DNA of 64,000 nt from positions 9,858,001-9,922,000 of the forward strand of contig NC_134991.1 in the NCBI RefSeq assembly GCF_050947335.1. The letters are read 5' to 3'. A program made the position numbers and the translations under genes. Positions 48,473 to 59,640 of this stretch are shown piece by piece (position 1 is the first letter of the stretch; every line of letters begins with the position of its first letter). The notes beneath the pieces are model-generated. The model was not told the origin of the DNA. It was given only the letters and a program-made list of their open reading frames with translations, and did no database searches. This DNA is from Megachile rotundata. Taxonomy: Eukaryota; Arthropoda; Insecta; Hymenoptera; Megachilidae.

Positions 48473-48506
48473 TGCGCATGCGCTGTATGCTCTTCGCGCA
48501 TGCGCA
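48473..48506. promoter_or_regulatory. Tandem pair of NRF-1/EWG-type binding sites
   Basis: TGCGCATGCGCT at 48473-48484 and CGCGCATGCGCA at 48495-48506 both fit the YGCGCAYGCGCR consensus bound by vertebrate NRF-1 and its insect orthologue Erect wing. They are 22 bp apart inside a tandemly duplicated GCTGTATGCTCT-nGCGCATGC block. The motif is strongly self-complementary and CpG-rich in an otherwise AT-rich stretch. Such sites usually sit in promoters. No gene start was recognised next to it. Confidence 0.55.
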
Positions 48507-49185
48507 TTATGTATGTACCCTTATTTCAAAGAATATTTTCATTTCTTTTTATAAATTTTTTAATTTTATCAGTATTTGCAAACTGAACAACTAGAAGTGG
48601 ATTTTTATCAATTTTTGGTACTTCAAAAACTAATAATTTCAAGAAATATTTAACTAACGCAAACTCGTTAATTATTTTAAGGAATATTATGCTTCCAATG
48701 CGTAAAGCAAACAATTACTGAAACGTATTCTATACACATAAGCACAAATATTCCAAAAATTAAATAACATTATTTGTCAACAACGGCCAGCGATGTGTTA
48801 TTAATAATTCTTGAACCTATATCGTAATTTAATAAATTAATCTGTTCTGAATAATAATTCGTTCTGTATAATTCAACATTATGATTCAATATGTACACCA
48901 TGAAATATTAAAGTAAATATCACCCAATATGCACCCCATAAAATATTAGAACAAATATTACCCAATATATACCCCATAAAATATAACAAACAAATTGTAG
49001 CTTAAAAACTAATATATATTCACATTTTTCTAAATAACGCACAATACTCCTCCATAAATTTGTTGCAAACACATTTTAAATGGAACGTCAACCACGTTTG
49101 TTTCTCGAATTACGGAACATTCGCATACAGCAATTATTGTGATAATAACATATAATACAAACAATAGAAGTCTCGCTTCGTTTTT
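48507..49185. other. AT-rich non-coding sequence
   Basis: A weak repeat of CCCAATATnnACCCCATAAAATAT occurs at about 48925-48990. No gene seen. Confidence 0.4.
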
Positions 49186-49740
49186 GGGAAAACGTTTAAT
49201 TACTATATCACCGGATACATCTGACTTTTATTATCTCGCCGGACGAAATAAAGGAACAGGAAGCGAACGTTCGCACAACGCAACGTTGCGAAACAACAAA
49301 GCCATTCGATAAAGGAATCGTAGAAACGATAGAAAGAAAGGGAACCCCAGAAAAAGACACAGGAGAATAAGATCTGAAATAGATCGAATCAAACTGAGCG
49401 GAATGTCTATCATTCGAAACGATGGACCATTCATGAAGAAGATTCGTGAGCTGCCTGGAATGAAAACCTCTTTGAAAACCTCTTTCAAGTTTTTTGCGTT
49501 AACTGCATGACCGCTCGTTTCCTTCTCATAGAGTTAATAAAATTATCGAATAATGGCGGGAAAACGTTCGAGCTGCGAAAGCTTTCCGCTTCTTTGATCT
49601 ACTACTTTTTGACTCGGTCTTTGATGGCAACACGCGGACAGGAAGTTAATTTGCACGCTAGAAAGGATGATGCTCCCTTTCTTCGTCGAAATACGTATAA
49701 CAGGTAAAACATTTGAGTTTGCTTTTGTGTCTCGATAGTA
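49186..49740. other. Complex island with an 85-codon hydrophobic minus frame
   Basis: The minus frame 49488-49231 has a Leu/Phe/Ile-rich middle that could be a membrane segment, but starts at TTG. A plus frame (49507-49707) follows. No family or splice support. Confidence 0.25.
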
Positions 49741-50059
49741 TTTAGTTTCCTGTATTCCGAGAACGTATCTCTGAATTTCATTTGGGGTTTTTTTGACTAT
49801 TGTTCACTAAATAATGTCCAACTTCCAGATTTGAAAATATGATAGGGAAATATTGTATTCCACGATGATACGTTTTAGGATTTGTAAGGTTTTACAGAAA
49901 AATATCCTGATTTTCAAACTTGCAGATTTGGAAATTTTTTAATTCAATTATGAAGTGATGACATATTTAGAATTTCAAGTTTGCAAATTTTTAAATTAGA
50001 AATTTTTATGTTCTGATATTCCCTAGTTACTAAGTTTACATATATCCAAATCTTCAAGT
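49741..50059. other. AT-rich edge of minisatellite
   Basis: Irregular AAATTT words merging into the array. Confidence 0.4.
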
Positions 50060-50472
50060 CCCTAAATTTCAAAATTTTACAAAGTGCTACATCTTGAAAT
50101 ACAAATTTTCGAATTTCTAAGATAGTTCCTAAGTTTCCAAATTTCCAAATCTTTAAATTTTCAAATGACCAAATCTCCAAATTTTCAAGTTTCGAAGTTA
50201 CTAGATTCCTAAGTCCCCAAATGTCCAAAGCTCTAAAGTATCAAATGACCAAATCTCCAAATCTCCAAATCTGCAAATCTGCAAATCTCCAGATCTCCAA
50301 ATCTCCAAATTCCAAACTTTCCGAATCTCCGAAACTCCAAATCTCCGAATCTCCAAATCTCCAAATCTGCAAATCTCCAAATCTCCAAATCTCCAAATCT
50401 CCAAATCTCTAAATCTCCAAATCCCAAAATTTCCAAATGACCAAACTTTCAAATTCCAAAATTCCCAAATCT
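50060..50472. repeat. 8-bp minisatellite CCAAATCT with a duplicated left block
   Basis: The part at 50220-50450 is a run of CCAAATCT/CCGAATCT/GCAAATCT units. The left part (50060-50290) is a specific non-periodic text (CCCTAAATTTCAAAATTTTAC, TTTCGAATTTCTAAGATAG, AAGTTTCGAAGTTACnAGATTCC, CAAAGCTCTAAA) repeated at 56465-56655. Repetitive frames (50221-50412 plus; 50452-50201 minus) are artefacts. Confidence 0.92.
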
Positions 50473-52815
50473 ACATTCAACAAAAATTATCTCCATCAAC
50501 CCTGATCCAAATATCACCTAATCATCTACATCTGACGTGCACATACCTAAAATTTGATAATTATAAATATTTCCGTTTTATTTCACCACACAAAATTGGT
50601 GTATACATTTACATCGAACTCGAAGAGACGAATAAATATAAAAATCGAAAATTCGCGTTACGTAAACCATCGTCGAAGTTCGCTTCCAGCCACTATAAAA
50701 TTCAACGGGAAACAGCGTTCCATTCGTCAATATTTACAGACAGGAAATAAAGTATTCTCCCGATCGCTCATCTTCACTATTCAGCGTAATTATCACGATG
50801 ATGTGCGCAGATGTTCGACCCCATCGCGATTTATCAACACTCGAGAATGGTAGTCGAGCATTGAACACACGAATTCGACGATTTTTCAGTGAACAGCTCT
50901 TCTATCCGTGGAAATCGAACCCTTCCCATATTCCCATATCTTCTTCCACCCTTTTCATTTCTTTCTATCCCTTTTCCTTCTCTCTCATCTAATATCTGCG
51001 TTTTTCGGGTCAAATTTCGAATCCCTGTGAAATTACACCTTTCTGTAATTTGTTGGATATTTGACGTTACAAGTTCTATTAAAATTTCAAATTATGCGTA
51101 GTCTCTTCATTCTACTTCCCAAATTAATTGATCTTCCTTTTCAAACACTCTTCTGCTAATTTTTTAATTATACTTCCATAACATTTCCAGTTATAGAGTT
51201 CTTTGTTGTAATTCCACGTGTATAATTTCCCAAGGAAATTAAGTAATTTCTTACTTACCTATGTGAATCATTTTATCGATAATTATGTAGGCCTGACAAT
51301 TCTGAGATTTTAGAGTCTACATATGAATTCATTTCTCAGATACTTTTCCTTCATGTTAACTGTGTTAGAGAACTAGAATGCATCAGTCAGAGCTACCTAA
51401 TTATTGCAGTGTTAAGATAAATAAAGAATGTTGAAATATTATGTGTACATATATCTTCAGTTATACGAATTATCGATGATACAGTTGGTATAACTGAAAG
51501 CTTGATCCTTATACGAATACGATTTAAGTCTATTACATGTGAACTGTAACATGCATCAGGTGTCTAATCCATTATAAGTCAAATGAGAATACGAATTAAA
51601 AATTTAAACTCTAAACCCATTCCATGAGTGAAGCTCTGTAATCTGAGTATTAAAGTGATTTTTATTCTTCCTAAATTTGCAAGCTTTCGATTACCACGCG
51701 TATACACGCTGTAATTATTATTCCCGTTTTGTGCAGCTAAATTGATAAAACGAAATTGTTGTACAAGAATGCAAGCAAAAAGAGGTAAAAATGTAAATAG
51801 CTGCAGCACTCGATATTCCACGCAGGTTCTGCATTTCACTCTTCCCTGCCGTTATTTCAACCAACCTCTCATTAACACTCCCCTTTCTCGATACGGATAG
51901 CGGAAGCGAAATTTCAATTTTCCCCGATCATTATACACGAATTGACGCGATAATGCTAATGACGATAACGACGCAGCCTTTTTAATGAACCTTTATCATT
52001 ACATTGTTCCCAACGTTCTCCATAGGCGCCGAATGTATTTTAATCGTTTTTCCCTTGATTGTAATTTAATATCGATGCTTTTGAAAAGTTCAAAGCTTGC
52101 ATGCTATCGATTCTCAATAAAACTACTGTGTACGTATATTCCCGAGTTTAGAGCATTATCAGTTTATATTATTTCCATGCCGACGTAGAATCAGAACGGT
52201 TAATTAATCTCTCTTTGTTGACACCGATTCATTATCCTGGATTACACGCAATTACTGCAGCTTGAGTTTCAATATAATTACAGTTAACTGATTTCATTAA
52301 TGGAATAAGGTACACAAAATATTGCCACTCAGATTTTGATAAATTTGTTATGAAAAGAACAATAAATTAAGAGGGAGTTTTAATATTTTCATTAGTGATA
52401 AGATGTTGGGAAATTAATTTTGATTTGCTGAAATCAGTAATGGATTTCAAATACTTTGATTTATTGTAAGAGTTGATTTCGATGTTCATTCTTATTTTTT
52501 AAATTTTATATAATTACTCTTTATCTTGATAAAAATAATGTTACTTAAATTTGGATAATGTCAATTAATAAGTATATCAAACTTGTTAAATTGCAATGTA
52601 TTAAAATTTGTAAATCCCGTGTCTGACTGTTGACAATTGAAAATGCTTATAATCGTAATAGCAACATGGATCCTCGAACAAAATTATTTTTACAATTATC
52701 TTGTGAAAATATCTTTATTTTTATAAAAGTCTGCCATGTAGTTGCAAAACATCGCTACACAAATTAATATCAATGAAAAGGAATATTATTTTGTTATTAT
52801 TAAAACGTGTAAACG
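50473..52815. other. Mixed sequence with islands at 50620-51000 and 51830-52200
   Basis: The first island has a 99-codon plus frame (50554-50853) starting at TTG. The second includes short frames. Neither has recognisable domains. The DNA between and after them is AT-rich with nothing identified. Confidence 0.3.
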
Positions 52816-53060
52816 TACTACAACATATACTATACATATTATATATGTATGTATCTATAGTATTATATAGAGTGTAGTATAATATAATACAACATTGTAT
52901 TATAACGTAGTATAATATAATCATGTATGTATAATAATACTATATAGCATATGTATACTATGTATATGTAATATGTAATATAATATATGTATACTATACA
53001 ATATATTATGTGTATGTATAATAATATACAGTTTATACAGTAATATTTTATATTATACAT
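52816..53060. repeat. TATATG/TATAATA low-complexity tract
   Basis: Dense TATGTATA, ATATAATA and ACTATA words form a cryptic microsatellite of about 240 bp that is nearly pure A/T with G or C every few bases. It would be prone to strand slippage. Confidence 0.75.
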
Positions 53061-54929
53061 ATTACTATAACAATTTAAACGTATCAGCATATTCATTACG
53101 AAAAACATTCTACAAAAGAAATAACAGCAATTAGACAACAGCAATAAAAAACTGAAGTGACGACTCTTTGCATTGCTCTAACAACATACATCCTCCATGT
53201 AACGCTGCTTGAAGCTGATTTTCAAGCATCGGCTCAATAGGAAGTCACTGTTTGGAAACTCGTTGTACCGGAAACTATGGAACTTTTTATTATGTTCCCG
53301 TCGATGACCACTTTTCCCCCTCGGTTAAAGGCTGTTGAACCATTTTGATGACGCACGGCCACCGAGAAACTTTTCCGGAGAATTAACTCTTTTGCTCTGA
53401 TTCGTACCCTTGCTTACGGCAATAACGCTCATCATCCCCTGTGAGAGGCTCATTAATTACTGTCGCTCGTTCTCTCTATCAATCCTTAGCTTTCTACAAC
53501 GCAAAACACGAACACCGAAATCTTGAATATCTTCGGTCGCAAATATAGTAATTCTTTTGTTACTTTACGTTTTGATGGAGAACTCTTTGCACTGAGAATA
53601 CGTATTGAATGCTAATTGAGTCATTTAGAGTGCCGATCTAATTAGTACAAGTGCTATTTTTTTATACTTTTATGTCATGAAATGATGTCAAACTCAGTGC
53701 TGCAAAATTTATCAATTCATATCATTTTACACATAATTGTATTTCTACAATTACTTTTCTAACATCTTATCACTTTTTTTAGTTTTTTAATAAACAAATT
53801 TGTGTATTAACTTTGAAGTACATCTACCATGAGGAAAATATTGTAAACCTTTTTTGACTGTATTTGTATGCCTTTTTTGACAAAATTTTTGCATGTATCT
53901 ATACTTGTAATTTATTCCAAATATTACAGATAAAAGTTGCAATTTATATACGGTATTAGTACTATATATTATTTTATGAATTTCATTTAATTTTTCAAAA
54001 GCTGCAAACATTCGAATTTCGATAAAGAACTATTTAAGTAAATTGAAACAAAATGTATGACTTTGCAAGAAGATTGCAAAAATTTCGTCTTTAATCGTAT
54101 ATAATTGTTTCTAATAGTATATAGTGAATGTTAAAAGGCATAACATTATGATAATAGTAATTATTACAATAATAATGTCATGAAATATAGAACAATATAC
54201 AGCATAGGTATAACGATTATAATTCGTAAAACATAAAAGAAAATTTGATTCGCATCACTCATGATATGAGTCGAGTTAAATTTACCATAAAATTGACTCA
54301 ATTCCAGATCACAGTTTCTCTTTCAATTTAAAGGATCAGAAACTTTAAGGAATTAATTGAACTGAATTAAATCATGTAAGACTTTATCGGCAATAAAACG
54401 AACCATTTATTATGATAGGAAACATTACTCTAAAAGGCATTAATGTGCCTTTCATCTCAGCTTTTCTACGAGTTAAATTAGATTTTCCTGAAATCAAAAA
54501 CTCCTACAGTATCCTGTCCCACTATCATTAATCCACCTTTCACTGCGAAAATGTCCCTTTCATGTCAGATTTCCATTTCGTATTCATCTCACAAATTTCT
54601 CAGAATTCAACCTCTTCATTTCCACCTAGAATTATCCTTAAGGGTCAACCCCGGTGACCAAATACTCTAAGTATGATTTTTAGCTCTAGCGGAAAATTGA
54701 GCTCCTTTTATGTCATTATTGTCAAAAGAGGCAAGGACAATAGGTACTTCCAAAAACGTGCAAAATTAAGACTTTGCAAAGATTTTGTAGACAATATTTT
54801 GTCTCTATTTTACTTGCAAAATATTCTTTGTACAATAATCTGGGTCAGTAGGAAGCTCGATATTTTGCACTTCAAACTTCGCGAAAAGGAAACATGCAAA
54901 TTTCTGTGGGAGTAATTTTACCGCATTTT
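53061..54929. other. Complex island (53160-53560) followed by AT-rich DNA
   Basis: The island is CpG-containing unique sequence with no long frame, so a non-coding role is more likely than coding. From 53600 to 54650 the DNA is AT-rich. An 80-codon plus frame at 54673-54915 has no recognised domain. Confidence 0.33.
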
Positions 54930-55152
54930 TCCAACATAGTGCTTGTAGAGGCAAAAAATAAAACTTGTAGATTATTTTAACCTGAAGAAGAGAATTCAGT
55001 TTACTTTTTACATAGAAGCAAGAAATGTGCACTGGTGAAATATAATCTGAAGACGAAAATTCGGTTTACTTTCTACATAGAGGCAAACAATAAAACTTGT
55101 AGAATATTATAATCCGAACTCAAAAATTCGGTTTATTTTTTATCTAGGAGCA
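54930..55152. repeat. 66-bp tandem repeat, about 3.3 copies
   Basis: AATTCnGTTTACTTT followed by ACATAGAnGCAA recurs at 54993, 55058 and 55125 (65- and 67-bp spacing), with AATAAAACTTGTAGA and TAATCTGAA words in between. It abuts the 16-bp array that starts at about 55160. Confidence 0.8.
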
Positions 55153-55159
55153 AGAAGAA

Positions 55160-55640
55160 GATATTTGGCATGTCGAGATTGGGATATGTGGAGATTTGGA
55201 CATGTAGAGGTTTTGATATGTGGAGATTTGGATATGTGGGGATTTGGACATGTGAAGATTTGGATATGTGGAGATTTGGATATGTGGATATTTAGATATA
55301 TGGGGATTTGGACATGTGGAGATTTGAATATGTGGGGATTTGGACATGTGGAGATTTGGATATGTGGGGATTTGGACATGTGGAGATTTGGATATGTGGG
55401 GATTTGGACATGTGGAGATTTGGATATGTAGATATTTCGATATGTGGGGATTTGGACATGTGGAGATTTGGATATGTGGATATTTAGATATGTGGGGATT
55501 TGGACATGTGGAGATTTGGATATGTGGAGATTAGGACATGTGGAGATTTGGATATGTGGGGATTTGGACATGTGGAGATTTGGATATGTAGACATTTAGA
55601 TATGTGGGGATTTGGACATGTGGAGATTTGAATATGTGAA
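55160..55640 (-). repeat. 16-bp minisatellite, unit ACATGTGGAGATTTGG (minus orientation of CCAAATCTCCACATGT)
   Basis: About thirty 16-bp units alternate GATTTGGACATGTGGA and GATTTGGATATGTGGG. The reverse complement equals the unit of the array at 57957-58780, including the rare variant CAATCTCGACATG found once near the end of each. Long repetitive frames on both strands are artefacts. Confidence 0.95.
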
Positions 55641-56384
55641 ATTCGGAAACTACATATCCCTAATATCTACATATTCAAATATCTACATAACCAAAATTCT
55701 AACATTCGTAAAATATAATAAGTATTACAACGTCTTTTGATATAAATTTTCAACCAAAAATACGAAGTTAGTGATTTTATTCGACGCATGACAATTTTCA
55801 CTCCAGCAGCAACGTGCTAACGCATGCTTCGCGTGTCTGTTATAATTTCCCTCATACCACCGCGTCTAAGATTTCCGTCCCGCTCTAATCATAACCTAAT
55901 CTGCCATTTAATTTTCCGGCGATCGAGGATTCCGATACGGCAAATTGATACGCCCTGATCTTCAACCCCGATCCAATCTCCGGGAGCACTCGTGGAGAGC
56001 AGCTCCCAGGAAGAGCGAGGAACATGAAAATGCGAACAGGCGTCGTGAGAATTCATCGAGTCAACATCGAACCCAGTCGAGTGTTTAGTTTGAGAGTAAA
56101 TCACGTGACGGGTAAATTAAAATCGCGTTTTAATCGTCGCGAAATGATCCAAGTGTTAACACTTAAACGGTCGCTGTTTAAACGAGAGGATTTCGTCGAC
56201 GATATTTCCCGATTTTGCGGAAAGAAATGAACCGTCAATTCTAACTTCTGCATCGATCTTTTCGAAATTTATTATAATTATTCACTGTATCGAATACTTT
56301 TTAGTTACTTCGTTTTTATGATCACATTAATATTTAGACACTGTTACAATTTTATTGTAACACTCGTTAATTATTGTTATCACT
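55641..56384. other. Complex island (55780-56230)
   Basis: CpG-containing unique sequence. A plus frame of 68 codons from ATG (56024-56230), rich in R/K, and a 71-codon minus frame (56104-55889) overlap. No family was recognised. Confidence 0.3.
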
Positions 56385-57020
56385 TAAATTGTAGTCAAAA
56401 GTCAATATAACACAAAATCAATATACCAATAGAAATCAGTATTCCAAATTTTCAAATTTCCAAATCCCTAAATTTCAAAATTTTACAAAATACAAATTTT
56501 CGAATTTCTAAGATAGTTCCCAAGTTTCCAAATTTTCAAATGACCAAATCTCCAAATTTTAAAGTTTCGAAGTTACCAGATTCCCAAGTCTCCGAATGTT
56601 CAAAGCTCTAAATCATCAAGCGACCAAATCTCCAAATCTGCAAATCTCCAAATCCCCAAATCTCCAAATGACCAAATCTTTAGATTCCTGAATTCCCAAA
56701 TCTTCAAATTTCCAAATTTTTTTACCCTGAAATCTCCAAATCTCTAAATCTCCAAATTTCCAAATTTCCAAATCTCCAAATCTCCAAATCTCCAAATCTC
56801 CAAATCACCAAATCTCCAAATCTCCAAATCTTCAAATCACCAAATCACCAAATTTCCAAATTTCCAAATCTCCAAATCTCCAAATCACCAAATCCCCAAA
56901 TTTCCTTATCTTGAAATCTCCAAATCTTCAAATCTCCAAATCTCCAAATACCCAAATCCCCTAAATTGTAGTTAAAAGTCAATATAAAAATCCATACAAA
57001 ATCAATATACCAATAAAAAT
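56385..57020. repeat. Direct repeats of about 52-59 bp bracketing a minisatellite
   Basis: TAAATTGTAGTCAAAAGTCA...ATCAATATACCAATAGAAAT at 56385-56436 returns at 56962-57020 with a small insertion and two substitutions. Between them lies only the CCAAATCT array. This looks like duplication of a segment that contained, or came to contain, the array. Confidence 0.8.
56446..56958. repeat. 8-bp minisatellite CCAAATCT with a block duplicated from or to 50.06 kb
   Basis: The left part (56465-56655) aligns with 50060-50290 apart from a gap of about 16-18 bp. The right part (56660-56955) is a run of CCAAATCT, CCAAATCA and CCAAATTT units. Confidence 0.9.
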
Positions 57021-57956
57021 TGCTTAGATACTTTTAGAACGCGAGAAAAAATTTTATTTGAGCAATCTTACTACATAAAATAAACGAAAAATATGTTTTA
57101 TATTCTGCACTGTTGTAATTTTATTGAGAAAGTTTTTGAAGTATTTTGTAAATTAATCGAGGAGTTGTTGGCACGTAAAAAAAATTGAGAGCAAAGGCTG
57201 GAAGAGCTTTTTATTCGGGCCACGGTACTCGAACGCAGACAAAGTTGTATTGATTGCGACTTAAATTTCATCATTTAGCGATTTTTAATTAACGACCGTG
57301 GTTTTGGTTTAACAGAAACTTTGGAGAACGATTAATCCCGGTAAATTGACAGAGACGGTCTTAGCGACGTTTTCGAATTCAATAAACGTGAATGCTGTTC
57401 GTAAATTGAATTCTTTTCAAATGCAAAATTAGTAACCGTTGAACAAATGCGAAATTAATTCTGCGGATTTGAAACGAAGTGCTTGAGAATTCTCAAAAAC
57501 GTGCTTGAAATAATTTTGGAACCGCATTAATTACTGCTAATAGAAAGTAAGTAGTTTTTGGTTAATTGAATTTTTTTAATGAGACAGAGGTTAAAAAGTT
57601 TTCGAAAGTTTGAAATGCAACACTCGGAAAAAGAGACGAGAGTTGAAAACTTTAAGACTTATACTTGAAGTAATTACAGAATTAAATTAATTAATTACTG
57701 CACACACAATTTTTTATTGAAACTCTTGTGAATAGGACAATGTGGAAAATTTTTTTTAATGATTTTTAAGCTTATTTGTAAATAGATTTGTAATAAAAAT
57801 ATTGGATGCATTGAGAAAAATTACTAAGGAAGTCAATTATATTTTTCTTCGTTTGAAGGATCAATGTGAAAGCAATTAATGAAAATCGGTGATGACAAGA
57901 TATGAAGGTTCATGTCATTGATATTTACTTATGTAATAATCAATTGTTGTAGAATG
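57021..57956. other. AT-rich non-coding sequence
   Basis: Modestly complex around 57180-57480 but without a notable frame or repeat. Confidence 0.4.
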
Positions 57957-58780
57957 TACCAAATATCAAAATATCTAAATACTAAAATATTTCAATATTC
58001 AAATCTCAACATATCCAAATGTCCAGATATGCAAATCTCCATATGCCAAGTAACCACATGTTCGAATATCCACACGACGAAATATCCACACGTCCAAATC
58101 TCCACACGTCTACATCTCCACACATCTAAATCTCCACATGTCCAAATCTCCATACGTCCAAATCTCCACACATCAATATATCCACATATTCAAATCTTCA
58201 CACGTCCAAATCTCCACGCGTCTAAATCTCCACACGTCCAAATCTCCATAGGTCCAAATCTTCACATGTTCAAATCTCCACATGACCAAATTTCCACATG
58301 TCCAAATCTTCACATGTCCAAATCTCCACAGGTCCAAATCTCCACATGTCCAAATCTCCACAGGTCCAAATCTACACATGTCCAAATCTCCACATGTCCA
58401 AATCTCCTCACATCCAAATATCCACATGTCCAAATCTTCATACGTCCAAATCTCCACACATCCAAGTATCCACATATCTAAATATCTACATATCAAAATC
58501 TCCACATGTCCAAATATCCACATATCCAAATCTCCACACGTCCAAATCCCCACATATATAAATATCTACATATCAAAATCTTCACATGCCCCAATCTCGA
58601 CATGTCCAAATATCTACATGTCGCAATCTCCACATATCCAAATATTCCAACATCCGAGTACTCAAATATTCCCAAATTCCACATTCCTAAACACCATATT
58701 ATAAAATCTGCAAGTTTCCAAATTTCCAAATAATCAAATTCACAAACATTCAATTTTTTAAACATTCAAATTCCCAAATA
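57957..58780 (+). repeat. 16-bp minisatellite CCAAATCTCCACATGT
   Basis: About forty-five units with variants CACACGTC, CATAGGTC and ATATCCACATAT. It is the plus-orientation relative of the array at 55160-55640. The 189-, 140- and 126-codon repetitive frames here (57912-58481, 58282-58704 plus; 58553-58173 minus) are artefacts of a unit without stops. Confidence 0.95.
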
Positions 58781-58955
58781 TTCAAGCTCTTCTACCAACT
58801 CTCTAAATAAGCCCCCTCGCAAATTTCTAACTACTCAATTCATAAAACTCGTATATTTAAACGCTTAATATTCAAGTTCCTCCAAAACTTCACTACGAAT
58901 TTCTTCATCACCAAAGTTCCTTCTTAAACCCCTCTTCCTTAAAACCCTATTTGCA
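58781..58955. other. Array edge, pyrimidine-rich
   Basis: Degenerate CAAATTC words and CTTC-rich text. Nothing identified. Confidence 0.4.
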
Positions 58956-59640
58956 TACTCCCTTTCTCCCAAAAATGTTCAGCAAGATAAAATCAAAATT
59001 CCACGACAATGCAGCGTGTCCGCGCGGTGTCAGCTTCCATCGAAGAGGTCGTCTATAAATGGCGGACAAACGACTACAAAATGGCCGACGCAAAATGGCC
59101 AATGATGAAGTTGCGAGAGAAGTTCGACGGAACCTAACGTTTCGCTCGTTGCAGCTGCAAGCCGAGCACGGATAGCGTTGTTCCATTTTCAGAAATGGAT
59201 TTGAATCGTCTCATCGTTGGACGAAGTACACGAGACGGAGCCGCGATATTCTATTCGACCAGTCTCGTCGATTCGAAACTTCGTTTCAGGACGTTTCGCA
59301 TGCACCCAGTCATGAAAACTCGTTCGCAGAAACAAATAAAAGTTTCTCGTTGCTCGATCAGCCTTGTCACGTTGACGATTAAATTTCTTATTCGGTTCTC
59401 AGTGACTGGCATTTCAGAGCGGAAATTCGCGAATTTTAAGGAAATTTGTATCTGCTCGAGAGAAAATTCTTGACGTTTCAAGTTTCGAACTTTTTTTAAG
59501 GTCCTGTCTTTTTCCTGGCTGCTTTGCATCGGAACCATAAAATGTCAAGCTTCTTTCAGCCGTTTTATTGCGTTTGAGGTCCATGTAACGAGAGACAGGT
59601 TAATGCTTTGAGAAGTGCTCGGAATTCATGAAAAATCGTT
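58956..59640. other. CpG-containing island with open frames on both strands
   Basis: A 95-codon minus frame from ATG (59538-59251) begins MVPMQSSQEKDRTLKKV and looks helical and basic. A 92-codon plus frame from ATG (59195-59473) overlaps it. Only one, or neither, can be coding, and no splice or polyadenylation evidence decides. The left part carries the ATGGC cluster described separately. Together this could be a promoter and first exon or a regulatory island. Confidence 0.3.
59057..59100. promoter_or_regulatory. Cluster of three YY1/Pho-like ATGGC motifs
   Basis: AAATGGCGG (ATGGCGG 59059-59065), AAAATGGCCGAC (ATGGCC 59081-59086) and AAAATGGCCAAT (ATGGCC 59095-59100) lie within 42 bp, all in the same orientation. 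The core GCCAT is the site of YY1 and its insect orthologue Pleiohomeotic. Clusters occur in promoters and Polycomb response elements. Function here is inference. Confidence 0.4.

Noticed and set aside
57912..58704. The longest frames in the window (189 and 140 codons), repeats of SKSPHVQIST
   Set aside because: Same cause: a stop-free 16-bp unit, open on both strands and in more than one frame.
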